A stretch of DNA of 32,492 nt from Paracoccaceae bacterium (GTDB lineage Bacteria; Pseudomonadota; Alphaproteobacteria; Rhodobacterales; Rhodobacteraceae), in NCBI GenBank assembly GCA_002697345.1, contig NZVE01000014.1:1-32492 (forward strand). Direction: 5' to 3'. Below, in pieces: positions 9,028 to 16,256 of this stretch. The translations under genes were made by a program, and so were the position numbers. The notes beneath the pieces are model-generated. The model saw only the letters and a program-made list of their open reading frames with translations, was not told the DNA's origin and made no database searches. How positions within the stretch are numbered: the first letter of the stretch is position 1; every line of letters starts with the position of its first letter.

Positions 9028-9084
9028 ATGCGCAACGAATCAGACAGGTCAACAATTACTTATTTAATCAAGTCACTCTTGTGA
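9028..9084 (+). CDS. Possible 18-residue leader peptide before the second Gfo/Idh gene
   Basis: ATG at 9028 is preceded by TGAGG about seven bases upstream and opens 18 codons ending at TGA 9082-9084. The stop overlaps the GTG start of the next gene (9081-9083), the geometry of translational coupling. The downstream GTG has no convincing ribosome-binding site of its own, so reinitiation after this mini-ORF may be how it is translated. No homology is claimed; it could be chance. Confidence 0.35.
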   Translation: MRNESDRSTITYLIKSLL

Positions 9085-10223
9085 CCGTGCGTCTCGGGAT
9101 TATTGGCGTTGGTAATATTGGCTTTCAGCATGCCAACAATATCTTATCTGGAATTATTCAAGGTTGCATTATTACAGCACTATGTACGCGTGGCCCATGC
9201 TCCTTGGCCGAACAATCCAACATCCCGCTGTATTCAGACTATAAAGAATTAATTGACAAACAAGAATGTGATGCAGTTATCGTAGCCACGCCCACATGCT
9301 CTCATCTTGAAATTGGCTGCTATGCACTTAGCCGAGGCTTGCATGTGCTGATGGAAAAGCCGATAGGGATATCTGTTGCTGAGGGTGAGAGAATGCTTGA
9401 GTTGGTTCGTCCTGAGCAAATCTTCGGTCTAATGTTAAATCAACGAGCAGATCCGATTTTTGTCGCAATGAAAAAAAAGATGGATGAGAATCTTCTTGGC
9501 TCTTTACAGAGAATAAACTGGACTATGACTAATTGGTTCAGACCAGAAATCTACTTTCAGACCAGCAATTGGCGTGCGACTTGGGCGGGTGAAGGAGGAG
9601 GTTTGTTGGTCAACCAGTGCATTCATAATTTAGATATATTGCAATGGATTTGTGGAATGCCGATGTCAATTCAAGGTTTTTGTGGATTTGGCAAGTATCA
9701 TAATATCGAGGTTGAAGACGAGGCAACTGCTTTTTTTGAATATGGAAATGGCGCTACTGGCTCTTTTATCGGCTCGACCGGAGAAGCTCCAGGGGTCAAC
9801 CGGTTTGACATCATTGGTGATCAAGGGATGCTTAGCTATGACGGAGATAGACTGCTACATTTTGAGAATCGCCCCTCAACTTCGGAGTTTAGTCAGAACA
9901 CAACAGAGATGTTTGGACAACCAGAAGTTTGCATTACAGATTTATCGGTTAGCCCTCCTGTTAACCAGCACGCCATTATTCTTCAGAATTTTATTAACGC
10001 AATCTCTTGTAGTGAAAGCTTGATCGCGCCCGCACAGGAAGGTCTAAAAGCCTTGGCCATTGCAAATGCTATTCTCCTGTCAGCATGGGATCATGAGCAG
10101 ATTCAGATGCCGCTGGACAGCGCACGATTTCATAAGGCCCTAAGTGAGCGCCGTGCCCAAAGTCGCTTAAGAGCGACTTCCCAAGCAGAAGTTAATATTG
10201 ATATGGAAGCGTCTTTTCGATGA
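9081..10223 (+). CDS. Gfo/Idh/MocA-family oxidoreductase (cytoplasmic)
   Basis: A 380-residue NAD(P)-dependent oxidoreductase. The canonical nucleotide-binding GVGNIG is at residues 9-14 and EKP at 92-94, the catalytic-lysine motif of the family, followed by the C-terminal beta-sheet domain (WAGEGGGLLVNQCIHNLDILQW). There is no signal peptide, so it is cytoplasmic, unlike the Tat-exported paralogue before it. The start is GTG, fixed by the Rossmann fold beginning at once; the Shine-Dalgarno is poor and the start overlaps the stop of a small upstream ORF. It ends in a 4-base ATGA overlap with the Nramp-like gene. Likely roles are oxidation or re-reduction of a keto-sugar or sugar acid (inference). 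Confidence 0.88.
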   Translation: MTVRLGIIGVGNIGFQHANNILSGIIQGCIITALCTRGPCSLAEQSNIPLYSDYKELIDKQECDAVIVATPTCSHLEIGCYALSRGLHVLMEKPIGISVAEGERMLELVRPEQIFGLMLNQRADPIFVAMKKKMDENLLGSLQRINWTMTNWFRPEIYFQTSNWRATWAGEGGGLLVNQCIHNLDILQWICGMPMSIQGFCGFGKYHNIEVEDEATAFFEYGNGATGSFIGSTGEAPGVNRFDIIGDQGMLSYDGDRLLHFENRPSTSEFSQNTTEMFGQPEVCITDLSVSPPVNQHAIILQNFINAISCSESLIAPAQEGLKALAIANAILLSAWDHEQIQMPLDSARFHKALSERRAQSRLRATSQAEVNIDMEASFR

Positions 10224-11572
10224 ACGAGTCTCGTTTACTTAAAACTGCGGCAACGAAACCTTTATTATTGCGACTTCCAATTTATCTTCGGCTAAGTGGA
10301 CCTGGATGGTTGCAGGGAGCGATGACTCTTGGAGGCGGTAGTCTAGTAACTTCTTTGATGATTGGTGCTGTTTATGGCTATGAGCTACTGTGGTTGCAGC
10401 CGTTAGCTATGCTTATAGGGTGCATCATGCTATTCGCATTGTCTCATCAAACCTTAAGTACAGGCCAAAAACCTTATCAGGCCATGCGTAACCATGTTCA
10501 TCCCGGGTTAGCTTTGGCTTGGGTTTGGGCAGCCTTGTTATCGAGTGTTATTTGGGGGTTTTCTCATTATCCTCTAGGCGCAGGAATGCTTGAGGAAATC
10601 ATCGCTGTAAGCACTAGCTTTAGTCTAATACAGAAAGGTGGTTTGTTGCGGGATATGTACCTGCTTTTGCTAGGTATATTAATTTGGATGTCTTGTGCTT
10701 ACATGGCTTGGAATTACGGTAGGGGTGGACGGTATGTGGCACTCTTTGAAAATCTTATAAAAATTCTCAGCGGCATGATTATTGTCAGCTTTTTATGGGT
10801 TGTACTTTCTGCTGCGACAAATGGTCAGATCGAATGGTCTTCCGTACTAGCAGGCTATATTCCAAGATCTGTACCATCTGATGTTGGAGGCATAACTATT
10901 ATCATGGCAGCTTTGGGCACTGCTATAGGCATAAATATGACATTTGTCTATGGCTATACATTGCTTGACCGCCAGTGGGGTCGGGAGCATCGAGAGTTAG
11001 CTCAGTTCGACATTGTGCTTGGCCTGGTGTTTCCCTACATTGTCATTACTAGTTTGATTTCTATTGCGGCCGCCAGTGCACTTCATGACACCGGTTTGGA
11101 TCTCGCGGGCAAACTTGAGCCACGAAAAGTAGGAGAAATGTTCGTCAATGCTGGGCTTGGTGAAATTACCGGTAAACTAATATTCTTTTGTGGTGTGCTT
11201 GGCATGGTCATCGGCTCACTAGTAATGCACATGCTTTGCTGTGGTGCTGCCGCTGCAGCTATCTTTGGGTGGAGCCATGACTCACGTAACTATAGATTAG
11301 CACTACTCATACCAACACCAGCGGTTCTTGGTGTCTTTGTCTGGTCAACCATAGGCGCATACGTAGTTATACCTGTTGCCGCAATATGCGGGGCCTTATT
11401 GCCAATAGCCTATGTCGGCTGGTTGATCCTGAATAACCGCAGCGATTATTTACAGGAAGATCGACCCGTAGGTGGTAAAGCATTTATTTATAATGTCTGC
11501 ATGGGACTTTGTATTTTAGTGGTAATGGTGAGCTTAACTTACTCAACTGCTGTGAAATTAGGATTGGTATAG
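10220..11572 (+). CDS. Nramp-like (APC superfamily) membrane transporter lacking metal-ligand motifs
   Basis: A 450-residue protein with about 11 membrane segments and the overall look of Nramp carriers: GPGWLQGAM at 27-35, then QYGY-like VYGYELLW at 51-58. The two signature motifs that bind metal are missing. The TM1 DPGN position reads LGGGS (37-41), and the TM6 MPHN region reads GINMTFVYGY (237-246). Divalent metal transport is therefore doubtful. It overlaps the preceding Gfo/Idh gene by four bases and sits eight bases before another, so it probably carries a substrate or product of this oxidative branch across the inner membrane (inference). Automated annotation would likely call it a Mn/Fe transporter, which I would not accept. 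Confidence 0.78.
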   Translation: MNESRLLKTAATKPLLLRLPIYLRLSGPGWLQGAMTLGGGSLVTSLMIGAVYGYELLWLQPLAMLIGCIMLFALSHQTLSTGQKPYQAMRNHVHPGLALAWVWAALLSSVIWGFSHYPLGAGMLEEIIAVSTSFSLIQKGGLLRDMYLLLLGILIWMSCAYMAWNYGRGGRYVALFENLIKILSGMIIVSFLWVVLSAATNGQIEWSSVLAGYIPRSVPSDVGGITIIMAALGTAIGINMTFVYGYTLLDRQWGREHRELAQFDIVLGLVFPYIVITSLISIAAASALHDTGLDLAGKLEPRKVGEMFVNAGLGEITGKLIFFCGVLGMVIGSLVMHMLCCGAAAAAIFGWSHDSRNYRLALLIPTPAVLGVFVWSTIGAYVVIPVAAICGALLPIAYVGWLILNNRSDYLQEDRPVGGKAFIYNVCMGLCILVVMVSLTYSTAVKLGLV

Positions 11573-11579
11573 AGTAAAA

Positions 11580-12659
11580 ATGACATCGATTAAAGACGGA
11601 GAAAACTATGCACCTAGCTCAAAAGTAAAGCCTGTTATAGGCCACGGTCAATTCCAGTATGCGGCGGTATTTCTTGATCATGGCCATATCATTGGTCAAT
11701 GCAACGGGCTAAACGATGCGGGCGCTACTTTGAAGTGGGTCTATGATCCTGATCCCGAGCGCGTCGCAAGATTTTGTTTGAAATTCCCGTCAGTTCGGGT
11801 AGCTAAAAATTTCGATGAGATTCTACATGACCCATTAGTCCAGTTAGTCACCTCTTCAGCTGTCCCTAACCAGCGGGCTGCTATAGGTTGTCAAGTAATG
11901 AAGTCAGGTAAACATTACTTCACCGACAAATCTCCATTTACATCGCTAATACAGTTAGAAGAAGTGAGACAGGTAATTCTATCTACGGGCCGAAAGTATA
12001 TGGTCTATTATGCCGAGCGACTCCATAATGACGCTGCCTGGATTGCTGGGGATTTGATTGGCGAAAGAGCTATTGGTGATGTGCTCCAAGTAGTGAATCT
12101 TGCGCCCCATCGCTTAGCTGCAGAGACGCGCCCGAGTTGGTTTATGGACAAGTCTTGCTATGGGGGTATTTTGACTGATATTGGTTCACATCAAGTGGAG
12201 CAGTTTCTTTCCTATACGAACTGCTCTGATGCAACTATAAATTTCGCTCGAGCAGAGAACTTATATCATCAAGATATCCCTGGCCTGCAGGATTTTGGTG
12301 AATTCTCAATGATAGGCTCTAATGGCGCGTCATTTTATACTCGCGTTGACTGGTTTTCTCCTGAGGGCTTAAGGACATGGGGTGATGGTCGTACCTTTGT
12401 TCTTGGTACGGATGGCACCATTGAGATAAGGAAATATATTGATATCGCGCGCACGGCACCAGCCTCAAAATTATTCATAGTAACCGCTGATGGTGAGCAG
12501 GAAATAGATTGCCTAGGCCGCAGCGGATTCCCTTTTTTTGGACAATTTATTCTTGATTGCGTAAATGGAACCGAATTCGCTATGACTCAGGCTCATGCAC
12601 TGAAAGCAGCAGAGCTAAGCATGCGAGCCCAAGAGTTGGCTGACTATCAACCGAAATAG
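11580..12659 (+). CDS. Divergent Gfo/Idh/MocA-family oxidoreductase (DHGH type)
   Basis: A 359-residue cytoplasmic oxidoreductase of a divergent branch. The usual GxGxxG is replaced by FLDHGHIIG at residues 31-39, and EKP by TDKSPF at 115-120. The acidic end of beta-2 is kept (VYDPDPERV), as is the family block YYAERLHND. I recall this DHGH pattern as a subfamily trait rather than decay, from memory only. It is last in the operon, eight bases after the Nramp-like gene, with a weak GAG ribosome site. The 3' end resembles, in protein and DNA, a decayed fragment on the opposite strand at 14547-14690, which means a paralogue once stood there. Function: sugar or keto-sugar redox chemistry, substrate unknown. 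Confidence 0.85.
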   Translation: MTSIKDGENYAPSSKVKPVIGHGQFQYAAVFLDHGHIIGQCNGLNDAGATLKWVYDPDPERVARFCLKFPSVRVAKNFDEILHDPLVQLVTSSAVPNQRAAIGCQVMKSGKHYFTDKSPFTSLIQLEEVRQVILSTGRKYMVYYAERLHNDAAWIAGDLIGERAIGDVLQVVNLAPHRLAAETRPSWFMDKSCYGGILTDIGSHQVEQFLSYTNCSDATINFARAENLYHQDIPGLQDFGEFSMIGSNGASFYTRVDWFSPEGLRTWGDGRTFVLGTDGTIEIRKYIDIARTAPASKLFIVTADGEQEIDCLGRSGFPFFGQFILDCVNGTEFAMTQAHALKAAELSMRAQELADYQPK

Positions 12660-12668
12660 AGTTGCTAT

Positions 12669-12806
12669 TCACTTACTACTCTCTGACTGCTCGCCGATAA
12701 CATTGCTGACATACTCTGTATGTAAAAGTGTACCTAACTGGGTCACTGCATCGACATATTTGGCGTTATCAACAACGTTGATGTTTTCATCACCATAGCC
12801 CGACAT
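12669..12806 (-). pseudogene. 3' remnant of a second sulfatase (iduronate-2-sulfatase-like tail)
   Basis: A 45-codon frame directly downstream of the sulfatase stop and in the same frame as it (two codons separate the sulfatase TAG from this ATG). Its sequence, with ENINVVDNAKYVDAV followed by LGTLLH, resembles the conserved C-terminal tail of iduronate-2-sulfatase-type enzymes (E-x-x-N-V-x-x-x-x-x-Y, then a helix ending in LH). The intact sulfatase already has its own complete tail, so this is best read as the end of a neighbouring sulfatase gene that was otherwise deleted. It could still be translated as a short peptide by reinitiation. Confidence 0.55.
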
Positions 12807-12812
12807 ATGCTC

Positions 12813-14450
12813 CTAGCCTCCAGCACTTTTGATTGGTAGATCAGCCCACCAATCTTTGTACATCGAATCTAGCTGTTTAATGACATGGGGCATTTCATCA
12901 GCCAAATTTTGGGTCTCTGTCTTATCAACCGACATGTCATAAAGCTCCCAGTCGCCGTTGCCACCGGTCTCATCGGAATTTGACGAGACAATTTTCCAGT
13001 TGCCGCTCCGAGCTGCCCTACCTGTTCGCCATTCCCAAAAGAGTGGAGCTGCGCGGGCCGAATCATGCCCCCGAAATACGGGCAACAAGCTTTGCCCTTT
13101 ATAATAAGGAATCGTTCGGCCATTGTATGACTTCGGATAAGTCGCAGATGAGATGTCAACAATCGTCGCCATGACATCAATAAAGTGGCCGACGAAGCCT
13201 GTGATACGCCCACCCTCGTTAATTACAGCGGGCCAATGCACTATTAGTGGCGTATTGATGCCCCCTTGATAGCTATGGCCCTTGAAATACCTGAAGGGGG
13301 TATTGCTAACATTGGCCCAATTCCGTCCAAGTGATGTCCACCGACTCATCTCGCCTATTTCACCATCCCCTAACTCAACAACTGCTGCCGAGCTTCCATT
13401 GTCGGACGCAAATAAAATCAGCGTGTTGTCCAGCTCTCCCGATTCCGATAACTGTTCAATTAATCGCCCAATATTTTGATCCATTCGGTCGATCATTGCC
13501 GCATACACAGCCATTTTTTGGCCTTCTATATCCTTTTCGTTGGGGGATAAATGGTCCCAGTTTTCATGAATGGGCTCAGGTAATTTATATGAGTCATCAA
13601 TTAACCCCATCATTTTTTGCTTGTTATACCTTTTTCCTGCGATGGCTCTGTAGCCCGCTTCGCTATATTGACCTCGATACTTGGCTATGTCCTCAGGCCA
13701 CGCTTGCAAGGGATCATGCGGCGCCTGATAGGATACATAAAGGAAAAAAGGTTTACGTTCATCGTTATACTCAACCAAATACTCAAGTGCTTTATCTGTG
13801 TATGTGTCGGTACTGTAAAAGTTTGCAGTCGATGGTGTGTAAGGTTGCATGCATTCACTGTCGATACACCAATGTCGTCGACCCGGCTTTTTTTGGGCAG
13901 GCGCAACCTCTCCCGATCTCTGATGGCCCGGATTAAAGTGGTTTGTTGCACCATCACGTAAGCCAAAATATCGATCAAAGCCACGGTCATAAGGGTTATC
14001 TAATCCATGGTACTTGCCGACCATCAGCGTTCTATAACCCGCGGATTTGAGCACCTCGGCGAGAGTAACCGAATTTTCGAGATAGGCTTCTGTTGTGGTG
14101 CTCATTCCGACCTGTTGCGCGTAGAGTCCAGTAAGTAACGAGGCCCTAGACGGGCCGCACTTACTTGTATTATGAAACTGCGTGAATCTAAGACCTTGCA
14201 TAGCAAGAAAATGTAAGTTGGGTGTTTGCACCTCGCCACCGTAAGGGGCGATATCAGACCATCCCAAGTCATCGGCTAGGATCAGAACAATATTTGGTTG
14301 GTCTAATCTCGTATTCTCTGCATTATAAACGAAGGAACTATCAGACGCCCTAATCGCAAGAACAGATAGCGATATAACCACCACCAAGCTTAATAATCTA
14401 TACCTGACGTTAGATCGGGTTGGCCCTTTGCTTTCTTTTACTTCTTTCAT
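12813..14450 (-). CDS. Sulfatase (formylglycine-dependent, S1 family)
   Basis: A 545-residue arylsulfatase-type enzyme that removes sulfate esters from carbohydrate. Metal-binding Asp60-Asp61 lie in LILADDLGWSD, and the maturation motif Cys98-Gly-Pro-Ser-Arg102 marks the Cys converted to formylglycine. The later FASDNGSS block supplies further metal ligands. An N-terminal hydrophobic stretch (residues 19-34) acts as a signal peptide or anchor, so it works in the periplasm. It needs a maturase (FGE or anSME) not found here. It lies between a decayed Gfo/Idh fragment upstream and a decayed sulfatase tail downstream. No shared palindrome precedes it, and its ribosome site is weak. The target sugar cannot be inferred beyond its company with uronate genes. 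Confidence 0.92.
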   Translation of the reverse strand: MKEVKESKGPTRSNVRYRLLSLVVVISLSVLAIRASDSSFVYNAENTRLDQPNIVLILADDLGWSDIAPYGGEVQTPNLHFLAMQGLRFTQFHNTSKCGPSRASLLTGLYAQQVGMSTTTEAYLENSVTLAEVLKSAGYRTLMVGKYHGLDNPYDRGFDRYFGLRDGATNHFNPGHQRSGEVAPAQKKPGRRHWCIDSECMQPYTPSTANFYSTDTYTDKALEYLVEYNDERKPFFLYVSYQAPHDPLQAWPEDIAKYRGQYSEAGYRAIAGKRYNKQKMMGLIDDSYKLPEPIHENWDHLSPNEKDIEGQKMAVYAAMIDRMDQNIGRLIEQLSESGELDNTLILFASDNGSSAAVVELGDGEIGEMSRWTSLGRNWANVSNTPFRYFKGHSYQGGINTPLIVHWPAVINEGGRITGFVGHFIDVMATIVDISSATYPKSYNGRTIPYYKGQSLLPVFRGHDSARAAPLFWEWRTGRAARSGNWKIVSSNSDETGGNGDWELYDMSVDKTETQNLADEMPHVIKQLDSMYKDWWADLPIKSAGG

Positions 14451-14546
14451 ATGGCTGTTGACCCCACCATTTCCGAAGCTGTTTTAATACTATTTGGTGA
14501 CTGCCGAAATTACCTATGACCAAACGATGACGCTAAATTTTGCTAA

Positions 14547-14690
14547 CTAAAATGCATACCAGTTTAAGTGATCGTGTGCCAATTTTTGCGCCCGCATACT
14601 TAACTCCGGCGTTTTGAGTGCATAAGCCTGAGTCATCGCCAATTCAGTTTCAGAAAACAATTAGTAAAATTTCGAATCAGTGCCCATCAG
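14547..14690 (-). pseudogene. Decayed C-terminal fragment of a Gfo/Idh/MocA oxidoreductase
   Basis: Read on the minus strand, the frame from about 14660 to the stop at 14547-14549 gives SETELAMTQAYALK then ELSMRAQKLA. This closely matches the end of the intact gene at 11580-12659 (NGTEFAMTQAHALK, ELSMRAQELA). Upstream in a shifted frame, IRNFTNCF matches the preceding helix of the family, so a one-base frameshift has occurred; a TAA at 14661-14663 closes the main frame. DNA identity to the intact 3' end is roughly three quarters over about 65 bases by eye. It is a relic, not a functional gene. The rest of 14451-14735 shows nothing else recognisable. Confidence 0.75.
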
Positions 14691-14735
14691 GCAATATCTT
14701 GTGTAAGCAATTTTAAGGACAGATTCTACTACCTG

Positions 14736-16136
14736 CTATTTTCGAGTAAATGTCTTTTTATTCTGAATTTTACCTCTCTCTCCAAAGTGCTCAAACGAAA
14801 TGCTTTTATCAACCTTATATTTTACCGCTAAGAAACCACCTGAAGGGCCATTATAGGGCTGTTTGATGATACCCTTTTCAGGTTTGGGTAAATGCTGAAC
14901 CTTAAATTGACTTGTAGGACCACTACAAAACTCATGCACCTTATCCTTGTAGATTGAATGATATTGCCAATGCCGATCTCCACACACAAAAAAAGTATTA
15001 TCGCCAATGTTCTTGTCGATCATCCAGTCCATAAACGTTCTCCCCTCAACCATAAATCCATTTTTGTTGGCGTGGTTATCTGTTTTGTGGAGTTTATCTG
15101 GGCCAATTAAAGGCGAGGGACTTATAATGATACGAAAATCTGCATCGCTAGCTAAAAGCGTTTCTTTCAACCATGCTTTTTGTTTTTCTCCCCAGATAGT
15201 CTTATTAGGACCATCTGGCATTTTGTTTTTGGATCGATAATCACGGCCCTCTAGCAACCAAATTTGGACGCCTTTTCCCCAACGAAACGTTCGATAAGGC
15301 AAGTCACTATGTGGAAAAGCCTGTTTAAAAATATCAATCCCCTCCTCGTGCGTCAGCCATGTATTATCTGACCTGTTAGGATCGCTGTCGATACCATTTG
15401 GTCCCTCGATACGTATTGTATTGACAGCTCTATTCGATTGGGGGTCGGCATCATTGTAGCGATAATCGTGATCATCTTTCATAAAATATGATGATGTTTG
15501 GGCAAAGTAATTTATGGTGTAGGGCGTGCCATAGTCCTTTTGATACAACCAGTAAGCTTCTTCTTTTGATCGTACATCGAATTTGTCGTAATACACAGTA
15601 TCCCCTGCAGATACCAGAAAATCTGGATTTTCCCTCCGCATAACGTCGTACGTTGGCAGACCCTGCGAGGACTGGCAGGTGGTTACTTGAAAGTGTATAT
15701 CTTCCCGTAGGGCAGAGTGAGGAGCGGTTTTAAAGGAAAAAACCTCGGATAAACGTTTTGTTTTAGTTACGCTGTCGACTAGTTCTGCTCGATAGTAATA
15801 TCGGCTGTTAGGTATAAGATCTGTGAGTTGGTACTGTAAATAATAGTCATTCTCTGAATCTGAAGAGCGCCATTCGCTAAATAAGCTTGGCGTTATTTGC
15901 TCCGACAAACTGTACTGAATTCTCGCCTTCCCTAATTTTCCGGGTATGCCGTGATTACGTTGCTGCCCAACCGATTCAGTCAGGCGAATATGAATGGCCG
16001 CAGCATTTGCACTCACCTCCCCCGATTTTGCTCCCATACCGAGATAAGGCGCCTCAGCAGCCACTAGATTTGCTGTAACCGGTAAAAAAATGGCAATAAA
16101 AAGCTGGAAGATTGTCTTGTTTAGATATGATTTCAT
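14736..16136 (-). CDS. PhoD-like metallophosphatase (alkaline phosphatase D family), secreted
   Basis: A phosphodiesterase/phosphomonoesterase-type calcineurin-fold enzyme. I start it at 16136 (MKSYLN), since GAGAG precedes this ATG with good spacing and a signal peptide follows (LFIAIFLPVTANLVAAEA); an in-frame ATG at 16235 would add 33 residues with no signal logic. An N-terminal fibronectin-like domain (NSRYYYRAELV) precedes the catalytic domain, with SAGDTVYYD, MKDDHDYRYND and VCGDRHWQYHS as the metal-ligand blocks. It is 466 residues, typical of the family. It sits between an SLC13 transporter and a sulfatase and may act on an ester substituent of the same polysaccharide; this is inference, and phosphate scavenging is an alternative. 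Confidence 0.85.
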   Translation of the reverse strand: MKSYLNKTIFQLFIAIFLPVTANLVAAEAPYLGMGAKSGEVSANAAAIHIRLTESVGQQRNHGIPGKLGKARIQYSLSEQITPSLFSEWRSSDSENDYYLQYQLTDLIPNSRYYYRAELVDSVTKTKRLSEVFSFKTAPHSALREDIHFQVTTCQSSQGLPTYDVMRRENPDFLVSAGDTVYYDKFDVRSKEEAYWLYQKDYGTPYTINYFAQTSSYFMKDDHDYRYNDADPQSNRAVNTIRIEGPNGIDSDPNRSDNTWLTHEEGIDIFKQAFPHSDLPYRTFRWGKGVQIWLLEGRDYRSKNKMPDGPNKTIWGEKQKAWLKETLLASDADFRIIISPSPLIGPDKLHKTDNHANKNGFMVEGRTFMDWMIDKNIGDNTFFVCGDRHWQYHSIYKDKVHEFCSGPTSQFKVQHLPKPEKGIIKQPYNGPSGGFLAVKYKVDKSISFEHFGERGKIQNKKTFTRK

Positions 16137-16256
16137 AGTAATTCTCTCAGAGTTTTTTAGATATTTTACTGTTGCGGTCAATTGTTTTCGTCGGTAGAAA
16201 TAATATGGTTTTTTGATTTGCTCTATTAAACACATACTTGAAATTCTAAAATTAAT

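Noticed and set aside
11086-11099. TGACACCGGTTTGG, a partial match to the shared operator
   Set aside because: It lies inside the Nramp-like coding region, only one half matches, and no promoter or gene start is near.
10220-11572. Plain manganese/iron Nramp transporter
   Set aside because: The DPGN and MPHN metal-ligand motifs are absent, so the standard function is not supported.
13331-13936. 201-codon plus-strand frame opposite the sulfatase
   Set aside because: It lies wholly antisense to an intact gene with catalytic motifs, has no ribosome site of note and an unnatural Cys/Tyr-rich composition.
16137-16235. Longer N-terminus for the PhoD-like protein
   Set aside because: The extra 33 residues are basic and would bury the signal peptide; the ATG at 16136 has a good ribosome site.
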